DNA from: Verrucomicrobiota bacterium
GTDB lineage: Bacteria > Verrucomicrobiota > Verrucomicrobiia > Chthoniobacterales > UBA10450
Assembly (NCBI GenBank): GCA_003218475.1
Contig: QHNR01000067.1
Location: forward strand, 1 to 42,326
Length of the DNA: 42,326 nucleotides
Direction of reading: 5' to 3'
In this document: positions 18,243 through 27,519 of the stretch, in pieces
Numbering within the stretch: the first letter of the stretch is position 1
Layout of the letters: every line of letters begins with the position of its first letter
The notes under the pieces: generated by a model
The model's database searches: none
Seen by the model: only the letters and a program-made list of their open reading frames with translations
Told to the model about the DNA's origin: nothing
Program-made: the position numbers and the translations under genes

Positions 18243-18279
18243 TTCTATCGCCACCGCCTCCAAACGTGTGCATCAAAAG

Positions 18280-18987
18280 ATGCAACCATTTCTCACTGCT
18301 AACTGGCGTTACATTGCGATGCTCAATTATGTTGTCGATCCTCGCCTGCTCGCGCCATTGGTTCCGCGTGGTACAGAGATCGACTTCGAAAACGGTGAGA
18401 CTTTCCTAAGCATAGTCGGATTTCTGTTTCTCGACACGCGTCTCCTCGGCGTCCCCATTCCACTGCACCGCGACTTTGAAGAAGTGAATTTACGTTTCTA
18501 TGTAAGGCGAAAATCGGCCGATACGTGGAGGCGCGGTGTGGTTTTCGTTCGCGAGCTCGTCCCGCGGCGCGCGGTCGCGCTCATCGCGCGCGCTTGTTAC
18601 GGAGAAAATTATCTGGCTTTACCAATGAAACACGAGATCGACCATGTCGATCATAATCTGAGCGTTGAGTATTCTTGGCGCCGCGGCCGAAAATGGGAGT
18701 CACTCAAGATGAGCGCCGCGGGTGAGCCGCATGATATCCCAGCCGGGTCGCACGCCGAATTCATCACCGAACACTATTGGGGCTATACTTCGGTGCGAAA
18801 AGCTTGCAGCGAGTATCGTGTCGAGCATCCGCGCTGGAAAATTTGGAACGCGGAAAATTTCGAGCTTCGCGCCGACGTTCCAGGTCTCTACGGCGAACAA
18901 TTCATCGAAACGCTGAATGCGGCTCCCCGCTCCGCCTTCATCGCCGACGGCTCGCCGATTTCCGTTCTACTTCGCGAACTAGCATAG
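18280..18987 (+). CDS. DUF2071 / YqjF-like protein
   Basis: The 235-residue product shows the DUF2071 signature 'FLTANWRYIAMLNYVVDP..LAPLVPRGTEIDF', then 'GFLFLDTRLLGVPIPLHRDF' and 'EEVNLRFYVRR'. Members are cytoplasmic proteins of unknown function with an acetoacetate-decarboxylase-like fold. The ATG at 18280 matches the family start; the longer frame back to 18160 overlaps the previous gene. The gene converges with ddl, leaving 14 bases. Confidence 0.88.
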   Translation: MQPFLTANWRYIAMLNYVVDPRLLAPLVPRGTEIDFENGETFLSIVGFLFLDTRLLGVPIPLHRDFEEVNLRFYVRRKSADTWRRGVVFVRELVPRRAVALIARACYGENYLALPMKHEIDHVDHNLSVEYSWRRGRKWESLKMSAAGEPHDIPAGSHAEFITEHYWGYTSVRKACSEYRVEHPRWKIWNAENFELRADVPGLYGEQFIETLNAAPRSAFIADGSPISVLLRELA

Positions 18988-19001
18988 CAATTGTCGCATG
19001 C

Positions 19002-20129
19002 TCACGCGCGATGAAACTCCCTAACGAGCGCTCGTTTGCGTTCGTGCCGCGAGATCGCAAGATCGACAAGCTTGGTTAGAAGCTCCTCATAATTAATTCC
19101 CGATGCTTCCCACAATTTCGGATACATGCTGATTGAAGTGAACCCCGGGATCGTATTTAACTCGTTGAAAAAGAACTCTCCGCTTGTCCGATCGAGAAAC
19201 AGATCGACTCGCGCCATCCCTTCGCACTCGAGCGCAGTGAAAACATTTCGCGCCATGGTCTGCGCGCGTTTCGTCCCGTCCGAATCAAGCTTTGCTGGAA
19301 TGATGAGCGCGGCGCCTTTCTCGTCGAGGTACTTCGCCTCGTAAGTATAGAATTCGTGCGCCGGGACGATTTCACCGGGAACACTCACCAGCGGATCGGC
19401 GCCTGTCTTCAGATTCTCCAATACAGACACTTCGATTTCGCGTGCGTTCATGGCGGCTTCGACGAGGACTTTCCGGTCGTAGCGAAACGCATCTTCGAGC
19501 GCCGCGTCGAGTTCGCTTGGTTCCTTTACCTTCTCCACACCGACGCTGGAGCCGAGATTCGCGGGCTTAACAAAGACAGGATAGCCAAGCTCTTTTTCAA
19601 TCCTCCTGGCCGACTGCTCTTTTTCTTTTTCCCAAACTTCGTGCTTCAACGGAACATAAGGAACAATCAGGACTCCTTTGTCGCGAGCGAGGCGTTTTGC
19701 CATTACCTTATCCATCGCGACAGCCGATGCGAGGACGCCGCATCCAATATAGGGAAGATCGGCCAGCTCAAGTAAACCCTGAATCGTTCCGTCTTCACAC
19801 AGAGGCCCATGCATAACCGGAAAGACTACGTCAATCCTGCGCGCCTCACCGGCTCAGCTTAAGTGGATCAACGCGTTATCGTTACCGGCTTCGGCGGGAT
19901 TCGGCGGAAGCAGCACGTTCGGCGCGTCTTTGAAGATAGGGAGAGATTTCTTTCCTTCGAGCAAAGAAATGTCGTTGACGTGCCAGCGACCCTGCTTGTC
20001 AATCGCCACCGGCACAATCTCGAATCGATTACGGTCGAGATGAGTGATTACTGACGCGGCTGATTGCAGTGAGACTTCGTGTTCTCCCGAGCGGCCGCCG
20101 TACAACACCGCAACGCGCAGCTTCTTCAT
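19002..20129 (-). pseudogene. ddl: D-alanine--D-alanine ligase interrupted by one in-frame TGA stop
   Basis: Ddl makes the D-Ala-D-Ala dipeptide of peptidoglycan precursors. Codons 1-91 (20129 to 19857) encode the normal N-terminus ('[20 protein letters not shown]'). Codon 92 is TGA (19854-19856). The same frame then continues without a shift through 'RRIDVVFPVMHGPLCEDGT', the ATP-grasp domain ('PVFVKPANLGSSVGVEK') and the metal site ('FFFNELNTIPGFTS'). Full length with the stop read through would be 375 residues, DdlA-like. Every other conserved block looks intact, so this is a single nonsense change, a sequencing error, or readthrough. Other genes here use TGA as a normal stop, so a recoded genetic code is unlikely. 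It lies 37 bases downstream of acnA. Confidence 0.88.
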
Positions 20130-20166
20130 ACAGCTCGCATATTTAGCGCGGTCGCTTCGTTTTTAA

Positions 20167-23145
20167 TCAACTGCGGCTCAGTAACTGCCGCAAAACAAAC
20201 GGCAAAATCCCGCCGTGCTTGTAGTAATCGATCTCGATTGGCGTATCGATGCGCAACTTCAGCGGGACCGAGCGCTTTGATTGTCCTTTAGCTTCGATCT
20301 GGAGGGTTATGTTTTGACCGGGCTTATTTGCGTCCGACAATCCTGTAATCGAAAAGATTTCTGAGCCGTCGAGCCCAAGCGATTGCGCCGTTGTTCCCTC
20401 GGGAAACTGCAATGGCAACACGCCCATACCAACAAGGTTTGATCGATGAATCCGTTCGAAACTCGCAGCGACCACTGCCTTTACACCCAACAAGCGCGTT
20501 CCTTTCGCGGCCCAATCGCGCGATGAGCCGCTGCCGTACTCGTGGCCAGCGAGAATAACCAGCGGAGTGCTAGTCTCTGCGTACTTCATCGCCGCATCAA
20601 AAATCGACATCTGCTCGCCCTCGCCATTCTTCGAACCGCCAGTCCGGCTCGGACCGAAATATTTCGTCACGCCTCCTTCGGTTCCGGGCACCATCAAATT
20701 CTTTATCCGCACATTCGCGAACGTGCCGCGCGTCATGACCAGATCATTGCCTCGCCTGCTGCCGTAACTGTTGAAATCTCGCGGCTGGATTCCTCGTGAC
20801 ATTAAATACTTCCCGGCCGGGGACGTTTCTTTGATTGCGCCTGCGGGCGAAATGTGATCGGTCGTTATCGAGTCGCCGAAAATCCCAAGGGCGCGTGCGC
20901 CGCGGATTTCCATGATATGGCCGGGCTCCATCGAGAAGTTTTGAAAAAACGGCGGCTCATGAATGTAATCGCTCTTCTCATCCCACTGGTAAACGTCGCC
21001 GGTGCTCGATGGAATCTCGTTCCACTTCGGATTTTGGTTCGCAAAATCGCGATACAATTTGCGAAACGTCTCTGGCGCGAGAGCTGATTGCATCGTGTCG
21101 CGGATTTCGCTGAGAGTCGGCCACAGATCGCGAAGGAAAGTCTCTTTGCCGTTCTTGTCCCTGCCGAGCGGGTCGCGCGAAAGATCGATGTGAACTCGAC
21201 CCGCGAGGGCGAAGGCGACAACCAGCGGCGGCGACATCAAAAAATTCGCTTTGATATGCTGATGCACGCGCGCCTCGAAATTACGATTTCCCGAAAGGAC
21301 AGAAGCAGCAACCAGATCGTACTTGTGAATCGCCTTCTCGATGTTTGGATGCAGCGGCCCGGAGTTGCCAATGCAGGTCGTGCAACCGTAACCGACCAGA
21401 TTGAAACCGAGTTGATTGAGATATTTTTGCAGACCAGTTTTCTCCAGGTAATCCGAAACGACGCGCGAGCCGGGCGCCAGCGACGTTTTCACACTGGGAT
21501 CGACATGCAGTCCGCGCTCAACCGCTTTTTTTGCGAGAAGACCGGCCGCGATCATCACGCTTGGGTTGCTCGTGTTTGTGCAACTCGTGATCGCGGCGAT
21601 GAGCACGCTGCCTTGGCCAATGTGAGTTTGCCCGCGAGCAAATACCTCGCGCGACTCATCTTCAATTTCTCTCCCGGTATCGGGCGTCGGCCGGTTCGCA
21701 ATCATCTCGATCTTATTGAGTTGATCGCCCGGATCGATTCCCTGATCTTCCTTGTTATCGGTCGAAAACATTGCCCCGTTGCGCGGGGCGCTGCCGTTCA
21801 ATTCCACGAGATGTTTCTCGTGAAGATCGATATTTTGTTTCCCGTATCCGCCCTGTTGCACCGGTTTCTGCAACAGTTCGCGAAATACTTTGCCGAGCTC
21901 AGGCAGATTGATTCTATCCTGAGGCCTTTTCGGTCCGGCAACGCTTGGCTGCACCTCCGCCAAGTCCAAATCGACGTGGACGCTGTAATCGATCTCGCCC
22001 CGGAGCGGCATGCCGAACATCTTCTGCGCGCGAAAGTAATTCTCGAACGCCAGGCATTGTTCCTCGCTGCGTCCGGTGGCCCGTAGGTAATTCACCGATT
22101 CTTGATCAATTGGAAAATACCCCATGGTGGCGCCATACTCGGGCGACATATTCCCAATGGTGGCGCGATCCGGCACCGGCAGCGATGCAGCGCCTTCGCC
22201 GTAAAATTCGACAAATTTGCCGACGACCTTTTGCGCGCGCAGCAATTGCGTTATGTGCAGGACGAGATCCGTCGCCGTGACGCCTTCGCGCAGTTGCCCG
22301 CTCATGTGTACGCCCACCACTTCCGGTGTTAAAAAATAAACCGGCTGGCCGAGCATGCCGGCTTCCGCTTCAATTCCCCCCACGCCCCAGCCAACCACAC
22401 CAAGACCGTTGATCATGGTCGTGTGCGAATCAGTCCCAACAAGCGTATCGGGATAATAAAGTAGCGCGTCCGCCCCGGTTGCGGGGCCGACGGGCATCTT
22501 GCCCGCTGTTGAGTGGGAAGCAGGCGAGACGCCCGCTGGCCCCACAGGCTGGAAGCCTGCGTTACTCAGAACGCCCTTGGCCAGGTATTCAAGATTCACC
22601 TGGTGCACGATGCCGATCCCCGGCGGGATCAGCTGGAAAGTTTTGAACGCCTGCTGACCCCACTTGAGAAACTGGTAGCGCTCGCGATTACGCTTGAACT
22701 CCATGTCCAAATTGAGTTGCAACGCGCGCGGCGACCCAAAGAAATCGACCTGAACGGAGTGATCCACTACCAGATCAACCGGCACGAGTGGTTCGATGAT
22801 CTTCGGATCCCGTCCGAGCCGTTGCACAGCGCTGCGCATCGCAGCTAGATCAACCACCAGTGGCACACCCGTGAAATCCTGCAAAACGATCCGTGCGACG
22901 ACGAATGGAATTTCCTCGTTCGCCGGCGACTTTGCGTTCCAGTTTGCGAGCGTCTCAACGTCTTTGCGCCGGGCTTTCTTCCCGTCGCAATTGCGCAGCA
23001 CCGATTCGAGAACAATCCGGATGCTTACTGGCAACCGCGAAATTTTGCCGACACCTTGTTCTTCCAATGCCGGCAGCGAATAAAACAAACCTTCGCGCCC
23101 CTTGACCGCGTCGAATTTCCTGAGCGTCTTAAATTCGTCGTGCAT
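20167..23145 (-). CDS. acnA: Aconitate hydratase AcnA with a repeat-derived in-frame insert
   Basis: This roughly 992-residue TCA-cycle enzyme interconverts citrate and isocitrate. The [4Fe-4S] ligands are recognisable in '[11 protein letters not shown]' and in '[14 protein letters not shown]'. The substrate-binding '[16 protein letters not shown]' and the C-terminal swivel domain '[17 protein letters not shown]' are also present. It is longer than usual (about 900) because of about 35 Gly/Pro/Ala-rich residues inserted just before '[14 protein letters not shown]' (DNA about 22460-22566). The ATG at 23145 is preferred; the ATG at 23157, four codons earlier, lies inside the adjoining inverted repeat. 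Confidence 0.93.
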   Translation of the reverse strand: MHDEFKTLRKFDAVKGREGLFYSLPALEEQGVGKISRLPVSIRIVLESVLRNCDGKKARRKDVETLANWNAKSPANEEIPFVVARIVLQDFTGVPLVVDLAAMRSAVQRLGRDPKIIEPLVPVDLVVDHSVQVDFFGSPRALQLNLDMEFKRNRERYQFLKWGQQAFKTFQLIPPGIGIVHQVNLEYLAKGVLSNAGFQPVGPAGVSPASHSTAGKMPVGPATGADALLYYPDTLVGTDSHTTMINGLGVVGWGVGGIEAEAGMLGQPVYFLTPEVVGVHMSGQLREGVTATDLVLHITQLLRAQKVVGKFVEFYGEGAASLPVPDRATIGNMSPEYGATMGYFPIDQESVNYLRATGRSEEQCLAFENYFRAQKMFGMPLRGEIDYSVHVDLDLAEVQPSVAGPKRPQDRINLPELGKVFRELLQKPVQQGGYGKQNIDLHEKHLVELNGSAPRNGAMFSTDNKEDQGIDPGDQLNKIEMIANRPTPDTGREIEDESREVFARGQTHIGQGSVLIAAITSCTNTSNPSVMIAAGLLAKKAVERGLHVDPSVKTSLAPGSRVVSDYLEKTGLQKYLNQLGFNLVGYGCTTCIGNSGPLHPNIEKAIHKYDLVAASVLSGNRNFEARVHQHIKANFLMSPPLVVAFALAGRVHIDLSRDPLGRDKNGKETFLRDLWPTLSEIRDTMQSALAPETFRKLYRDFANQNPKWNEIPSSTGDVYQWDEKSDYIHEPPFFQNFSMEPGHIMEIRGARALGIFGDSITTDHISPAGAIKETSPAGKYLMSRGIQPRDFNSYGSRRGNDLVMTRGTFANVRIKNLMVPGTEGGVTKYFGPSRTGGSKNGEGEQMSIFDAAMKYAETSTPLVILAGHEYGSGSSRDWAAKGTRLLGVKAVVAASFERIHRSNLVGMGVLPLQFPEGTTAQSLGLDGSEIFSITGLSDANKPGQNITLQIEAKGQSKRSVPLKLRIDTPIEIDYYKHGGILPFVLRQLLSRS
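22460..22566. repeat. Interspersed repeat-like insert inside acnA
   Basis: This stretch interrupts acnA between conserved blocks while keeping the frame. It contains short inverted motifs (e.g. gggccgacgggc, and gcaggcgagacgcc with ggctggaagcctgc). Read on the plus strand it gives Arg/His/Ala-rich codons resembling translated repeats common in verrucomicrobial genomes. That resemblance is from memory and needs a genome-wide comparison. Confidence 0.6.
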
Positions 23146-23151
23146 ATTTGT

Positions 23152-23246
23152 TGTCATTCCGAGCGGAGCGCAGCGGAGTCGAGGAATCCCGCGATGTTAG
23201 CTTTAAGGTCTCGCAACGGGATGTCTCGACTTCGCTCGACATGACA
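23152..23246. repeat. Inverted repeat, 'TGTCAT...GAGCGAAG' family, copy 1
   Basis: The left arm begins tgtcattccgagcgg and the right arm ends cgacttcgctcgacatgaca; the two are imperfect reverse complements flanking about 30 bases. It fills the space between acnA and the peroxiredoxin gene and includes the upstream candidate start of acnA. Confidence 0.8.
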
Positions 23247-23249
23247 GGG

Positions 23250-23744
23250 TTATTTCAGTTCCGCCAGCTTAGCCTTGATGTTGTCGAAATTGGGCAACTG
23301 CCTGGCGTCATCGTTGCTCTCCGCATATTGGACCACGCCGTTCTTATCGATAATGAATGCCGACCTCTTTGGCACACCGCCCATTCCGAGGTTCATCTGC
23401 GGCAGGAAAGAGTCGTACATCACGTCATAGGTTTTCGCGACCTTGTGTTCGTAATCGCTTAATAGTGGCACTGTGATTTTCTCCTTTTGGGCCCACGCCT
23501 CCTGCGCGAATGGATTGTCGCCGCTGATTCCATAAACAGCCGCGTTCAAGCCGATGTACCCGTTCAGACCCGCGCTCACCTCACACATCTCCGTTGTACA
23601 CGTGCCCGTGAACGCCATCGGAAAGAAGAGCAAAAGCGTGTTCTTGTGTCCAAAATTGTCGCTCAGCCGGATTTGCTTCGGTCCGGCAGGGACCTTCGTG
23701 GACAAAATGAAATCTGGCGCCTTGGTTCCAACAGCAAGTGGCAT
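23250..23744 (-). CDS. Peroxiredoxin (AhpC/TSA, Bcp/AhpE-like)
   Basis: This 164-residue thiol peroxidase has a thioredoxin fold. 'FFPMAFTGTCTTEMCEV' holds the peroxidatic C49, with a second Cys at 54 (the C-x4-C spacing of Bcp-type atypical 2-Cys enzymes). A later 'GVPKRSAFIIDKNGVVQY' is typical of the family. It would reduce peroxides in the cytoplasm using thioredoxin or a similar donor. An AAGGA ribosome-binding site precedes the ATG by 8 bases. It is upstream of acnA on the same strand; a link to protecting the Fe-S aconitase is only suggestive. Confidence 0.9.
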   Translation of the reverse strand: MPLAVGTKAPDFILSTKVPAGPKQIRLSDNFGHKNTLLLFFPMAFTGTCTTEMCEVSAGLNGYIGLNAAVYGISGDNPFAQEAWAQKEKITVPLLSDYEHKVAKTYDVMYDSFLPQMNLGMGGVPKRSAFIIDKNGVVQYAESNDDARQLPNFDNIKAKLAELK

Positions 23745-23840
23745 AAATGAATCCTTCGGTTTGCGTTAAACGTGGGGGAATTCAGTATAAGATCGACACG
23801 GAGCCGGTCAAAGACATCGTTGAAGCGTCAACTCTCCTTT

Positions 23841-23936
23841 GTCATTCTGAGCGAAGCGAAGAATCTCGGATTGTTTCTGGTTGCCTCAACTGCACCAAGG
23901 CTTGGTCAGAGATGTTTCGCTGAGCTCAACATGACA
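23841..23936. repeat. Inverted repeat, 'TGTCAT...GAGCGAAG' family, copy 2
   Basis: The left arm tgtcattctgagcgaagcga and the right arm ending gctgagctcaacatgaca form an imperfect palindrome of about 96 bases. It lies in the 229-base gap (23745-23973) between the divergent peroxiredoxin and DUF456 genes. A second short motif, ctttaacgcttcaacg, follows at about 23952-23967. Confidence 0.82.
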
Positions 23937-23973
23937 GGAAACGCTTTAACACTTTAACGCTTCAACGTTCGTT

Positions 23974-24462
23974 ATGGAACTGTTCTGGTGGCTTTTCACG
24001 ATTGTGCTGTTCGCCGTTGGTCTGATCGGGACCATCGCGCCGGTCCTGCCCGGCACGACAATTATTCTCGCTGCGGCGGTGGTTCACCGGATCATGTTGG
24101 GGCCGGAGAAAAGCATCGGTTGGCGCACGATCATCGTGCTCATGCTGCTGACGCTCGCGACGTATGCGATTGACGTTTTCGGCGGCTATTTTGGCGCGAA
24201 ATACTTTGGTGCGACCAAGTGGGGCACATTCGGCGCTATTCTCGGCGCACTAGTCGGACTATTCTTCGGTATCGTTGGTTTGTTCGTCGGTCCAGTTATC
24301 GGCGCGATTGCTGGTGAATTCATCGCCGGCAAACGAATGATTGATGCAGGCCGGGCGGGCTGGGGAAGCTTGCTCGGAAATCTCGGCGCAATGCTCGGCA
24401 AACTTGTCATCGGCCTTGCTATGATCGCAATTTTCTTTCTGACCGTGCCAACGCCGTTCTGA
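23974..24462 (+). CDS. DUF456 family small membrane protein
   Basis: The 162-residue, very hydrophobic protein has about four to five membrane segments and repeated Gly-rich motifs, including 'LIGTIAPVLPGTTIIL' near the N-terminus and 'GGYFGAKYFGATKWGTFGA' in the middle, both characteristic of DUF456. Function is unknown. It is followed by a hairpin with a T-run. It stands alone between the peroxiredoxin gene and rnpB. Confidence 0.82.
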   Translation: MELFWWLFTIVLFAVGLIGTIAPVLPGTTIILAAAVVHRIMLGPEKSIGWRTIIVLMLLTLATYAIDVFGGYFGAKYFGATKWGTFGAILGALVGLFFGIVGLFVGPVIGAIAGEFIAGKRMIDAGRAGWGSLLGNLGAMLGKLVIGLAMIAIFFLTVPTPF

Positions 24463-24466
24463 ATGA

Positions 24467-24537
24467 GGTTGTAGAGCAACCGCTACGGTTGCCCAAATCG
24501 GATGGCAGGCGGGGCGTCTGATCTACAACCGCTTTTT
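24467..24537 (+). terminator. Hairpin element with T-run after the DUF456 gene
   Basis: Outer 9-base arms ggttgtaga (24467-24475) and tctacaacc (24522-24530) enclose a perfect inner hairpin (24476-24482 with 24486-24492). GC and five Ts follow at 24531-24537. It looks like a palindromic repeat that also works as an intrinsic terminator. Confidence 0.65.
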
Positions 24538-24587
24538 CTCATGGTTTCGCGGCTTCAAGATTTCCATTTTTGTGCTAAATTTTGGGC

Positions 24588-24999
24588 CGATGGCAGATGA
24601 TCGCTGGCGAGCCGCTTGCGGCTTGCTGGAGGAAAGTCCGAACACCATACGGCAACATGCCGCGTAAAATACGCGGGCACCGCGGTTGAAAAACTTCGGT
24701 GACGGAAAGTGTCACAGAAAAGACACCGCCGGTTCTTTGGCAACAAAGCTCAGGTAAGGGTGAAAAGGCGAGGTAAGAGCTCACCGCTCGCGAAGCAATT
24801 TGCGAGGCAGGAAAAACCCCATGCGGTGCAAGACAAAACAGAGGGAGGGCAGCCGGCTCGTTTGATCCTCGGGTATCGTCGCACCACGGTCCCGCGACCG
24901 CGGGATCGGGCTCTCGGAGAAATTCGGGAGAGATGAATGATCATCGCCCAGCACTTTGCTAGCAAAGTGCTGGGGACAGAATTCGGCTTATCGCCATCG
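24588..24999 (+). ncRNA. rnpB: RNase P RNA, bacterial type A
   Basis: This is the catalytic RNA of RNase P, which matures tRNA 5' ends. Conserved blocks occur in the expected order: ggaggaaagtccg (24629-24641) in the catalytic core, then cacagaaaagac, then gaggtaagagctcacc, and near the 3' end acagaattcggcttatc. The ends pair as P1 (cgatggc at 24588 with gccatcg at 24993-24999). Length is about 412 bases, and a terminator follows directly. Exact ends are estimated from the P1 pairing. Confidence 0.92.
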
Positions 25000-25005
25000 A
25001 AAATA

Positions 25006-25045
25006 GGAAGGGCGCTTTCGCAAACGAAGGCGCCCTTCGCTTTTT
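25006..25045 (+). terminator. Rho-independent terminator of rnpB
   Basis: A long stem (ggaagggcgc-tttcg with cgaag-gcgcccttc, one G-T pair) closes a short CAAA loop and is followed by GC and five Ts at 25041-25045. It ends directly beside the convergent dxs stop codon. Confidence 0.88.
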
Positions 25046-25046
25046 A

Positions 25047-26993
25047 TTAGGCGACCGACGGCCTAAGCTTGGACTTTTTGCGGAGGAGCGGCAAAACTTT
25101 TTCCACCAGCGCGTCGGCTGTGATTCCGTGTTTTTTGCGCAGGCTGGGAACCGCGCCGTGCTCGATGAATTGATCGGGCCAACCGATGCGAACCACCGGC
25201 GTGTTTATCATTTGTGAGTGCAGATGTTCCATCACGGCGCAGCCAAAGCCGTTGTGCAAAACATGGTCTTCAATCGTGCAGACGACTTCGACGCTTCGCG
25301 CAAAAAATTCGAGTGTGCCGGTGTCCATCGGCTTGATCCAGCGCGGGTTGATGAGCGCGACCGAAATTCCTTTTTCTTCGAGCTTGCGCGCCGCTTCTTC
25401 GGCGATTTCAAACATGTTGCCCAATCCGAAGATCGCCACATCACGCCCATGCTGCACGACCTCCGCCTTACCTATCTCGAGAAGCTTCGGTTCCGGCTTG
25501 ATTTTTACTCCGGGCCCCGAACCGCGCGGATAGCGAACGGCAATCGGACCGGAGTTGTAGTGCGACATTGTCCAAAGCATGTCGACAAATTCATCTTCGT
25601 CCTTTGGCTGCATGTGTACCCAGTTCGGCACGTGGCGCAGATAGCCGATGTCGAACAAGCCGTGGTGCGTCGGGCCGTCGTCGCCGCTTAAGCCGGCGCG
25701 ATCCATGCACAGCTTCACATTCAGATTTTGGACGGCGATGTCATGGATCGCCATGTCGTAGGCCCGCTGGAAAAACGTGGAGTAAATCGCGAGGAACGGT
25801 TGCAACCCCTGCGTGGCCAGACCGCACGCAAAGAGCGTGGCGTGTTCTTCCGCGATACCGACATCGAAGTAGCGAGTCGGATGGGCCTTGGCAAAATGTG
25901 AAAGACCAGTTCCGCTTGGCATTGCCGCGGTGATAGCGACGATCTTTTGATTCGTCTCTGCAAATTTCGCCAGCGTTTTACCGATGATTTCCGAATAGGT
26001 CGGCGTCGGCGTTGGCGCAGTCTCGCCGCTCTCGATCTTGTATTTGCCGAGGCCATGAAATTTGTCGGGCTGTTTAATGGCCGGTTCGTAGCCTTTGCCT
26101 TTCTTGGTCAGAATGTGAAGCAGCACCGGCTCTTCCTGCGTCTTCAAAAACTCGAAGGTTTTTGTCAGCAGTGGAATATCATGGCCGTCGATGGGGCCGT
26201 AGTAGTGCAGACCAAGTTCTTCAAAGATCACGCTCGGCACGAGCAAACCCTTGACGCTTTCCTCCACTTTGTGCGCGAGGTGCACGCCGGTTTTTCCAAG
26301 AATCGCCTGGACGAAATCGCGCGCCTTATCATGCAGATGCGCATAAGTGGGATTCGTCACGATGCTGTTTAGGTAATTGGCTATCGCGCCGACATTCTTC
26401 GCGATCGACCATTCGTTATCGTTGAGCACGACGATGAACCGTTTCGTGTGCGCTTTTACATTATTGAGCGCTTCGTAGCTGATTCCGCAGGTGAACGCAG
26501 CATCCCCTGCGACCACAACGATGTGTTCGTCACCGCCGCGCAGGTCGCGTCCAACCGCCATCCCGAGCGCCGCCGAGAGCGCGGTCCCCGCGTGACCCGC
26601 GCCATAACAATCATGTTCGCTTTCCGTGCGCAAAAGAAAACCGTTGAGTCCACCGAATTGGCGCATGGTGTGGAAACGGTCGAGGCGGCCAGTAAACATT
26701 TTGTGCACGTAGCCTTGGTGACTCACATCCATCACGAAGCGGTCCCGAGGCGTGTCGAACACGCGATGCAACGCAATCGTCAGCTCAACCACGCCGAGGT
26801 TCGGCCCGAGGTGGCCGCCAGTTTGCGAAAGCACTTTGATCAGTTCATCGCGGACTTCCTGCGCGAGCTGCGGCAGATCCTGTTCCCGCAGCGTCTTGAT
26901 GTCCGCGGGCGAATGGATCCCGTCGAGCAGACGCGGTGGCGTGGCTGTCGCCTGGGAAGTTTGAGAAGTTTCAGAAGAGTTTGATTTCGTCAT
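25047..26993 (-). CDS. dxs: 1-deoxy-D-xylulose-5-phosphate synthase
   Basis: This 648-residue thiamine-diphosphate transketolase-family enzyme condenses pyruvate and glyceraldehyde-3-phosphate, the first step of the MEP isoprenoid route. The N-terminal part has 'FVMDVSHQGYVHKM' and the ThDP/Mg region 'VVAGDAAFTCGISYEALNN', where the usual GDG reads GDA. The middle has 'GIAEEHATLFACGLA' and 'DRAGLSGDDGPTHHGLFD', and the C-terminal transketolase domain follows. The start overlaps the xseB end by 23 bases, so the pair is an operon. ispF, a later step, is 9 kb away. Confidence 0.93.
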   Translation of the reverse strand: MTKSNSSETSQTSQATATPPRLLDGIHSPADIKTLREQDLPQLAQEVRDELIKVLSQTGGHLGPNLGVVELTIALHRVFDTPRDRFVMDVSHQGYVHKMFTGRLDRFHTMRQFGGLNGFLLRTESEHDCYGAGHAGTALSAALGMAVGRDLRGGDEHIVVVAGDAAFTCGISYEALNNVKAHTKRFIVVLNDNEWSIAKNVGAIANYLNSIVTNPTYAHLHDKARDFVQAILGKTGVHLAHKVEESVKGLLVPSVIFEELGLHYYGPIDGHDIPLLTKTFEFLKTQEEPVLLHILTKKGKGYEPAIKQPDKFHGLGKYKIESGETAPTPTPTYSEIIGKTLAKFAETNQKIVAITAAMPSGTGLSHFAKAHPTRYFDVGIAEEHATLFACGLATQGLQPFLAIYSTFFQRAYDMAIHDIAVQNLNVKLCMDRAGLSGDDGPTHHGLFDIGYLRHVPNWVHMQPKDEDEFVDMLWTMSHYNSGPIAVRYPRGSGPGVKIKPEPKLLEIGKAEVVQHGRDVAIFGLGNMFEIAEEAARKLEEKGISVALINPRWIKPMDTGTLEFFARSVEVVCTIEDHVLHNGFGCAVMEHLHSQMINTPVVRIGWPDQFIEHGAVPSLRKKHGITADALVEKVLPLLRKKSKLRPSVA

Positions 26994-27288
26994 TTGTGCT
27001 TTCGGGTTCCTCGATCTTTTTGTCTGTAGCAGCGGCTTCCTGCGTCGGCTCGAACTCTTTAACTACGGGTTTGCCTGCGCTGTTGCGCGCAATGATCTCG
27101 ATCTTTTGCTCCGCGTTGGCAAGCCGTTCCTGGCAGACTTTTACAAGGTTCATTCCTTCTTCGTAGCGCACTATCAGATCTTCGAGCGGCAATTTACCGG
27201 ACTCCATCTGCTCGACAATTTTTTCGAGTCGATCCATCGCGCCTTCGAAGTTAAGCTCTGCCTCGCGCGGCTTCGTTTTGCTGCTCAT
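26971..27288 (-). CDS. xseB: Exodeoxyribonuclease VII small subunit
   Basis: This 105-residue protein carries the XseB signature 'FEGAMDRLEKIVEQMESGKL' then 'PLEDLIVRYEEGMNLVKVCQ'. XseB binds XseA to form a nuclease degrading single-stranded DNA. The C-terminal 35 residues beyond the conserved helices are acidic and variable. It overlaps dxs, an xseB-dxs order seen in many bacteria; xseA is not in this window. Confidence 0.9.
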   Translation of the reverse strand: MSSKTKPREAELNFEGAMDRLEKIVEQMESGKLPLEDLIVRYEEGMNLVKVCQERLANAEQKIEIIARNSAGKPVVKEFEPTQEAAATDKKIEEPESTNDEIKLF

Positions 27289-27519
27289 GGGGAGAACGTG
27301 GAATTAAGCACAGGTTCGCAAGGAGAAAAGGGAGACTTGGCGTGATCGAGCCTTAACTAACTCATGTGGCGCTGTTGGGTCCGCTGTTTCCTGGCGAGTA
27401 TTGGACGTCTGCTCATGCGCTGAGGACAGCGCACGCTACAGCAATCTTCAGGGGCGAAAGCACTTACTCTTGTGATGAAATGGCAAATTTGCATTCGCGT
27501 TGATTGAAAGTGCGAGCCA
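27289..27519. other. Intergenic gap with repeat fragment
   Basis: These 231 bases lie between divergent xseB and the methyltransferase gene. I see no gene or clear promoter. It contains the 16-mer ggacagcgcacgctac at 27424-27439, identical to a stretch inside dnaG (9359-9374), suggesting a remnant of a dispersed repeat. Confidence 0.5.

Noticed and set aside
19002-19814. Treating the C-terminal ddl part as an independent gene starting at 19814
   Set aside because: The coding similarity continues upstream of that ATG in the same frame to the TGA, and the N-terminal domain lies directly beyond it, so it is one interrupted gene.
21088-22086. Long plus-strand open frame (332 codons) antisense to acnA
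   Set aside because: The minus strand encodes conserved aconitase throughout; the plus-strand translation is Arg-rich without domains, typical of a shadow frame in GC-rich coding DNA.
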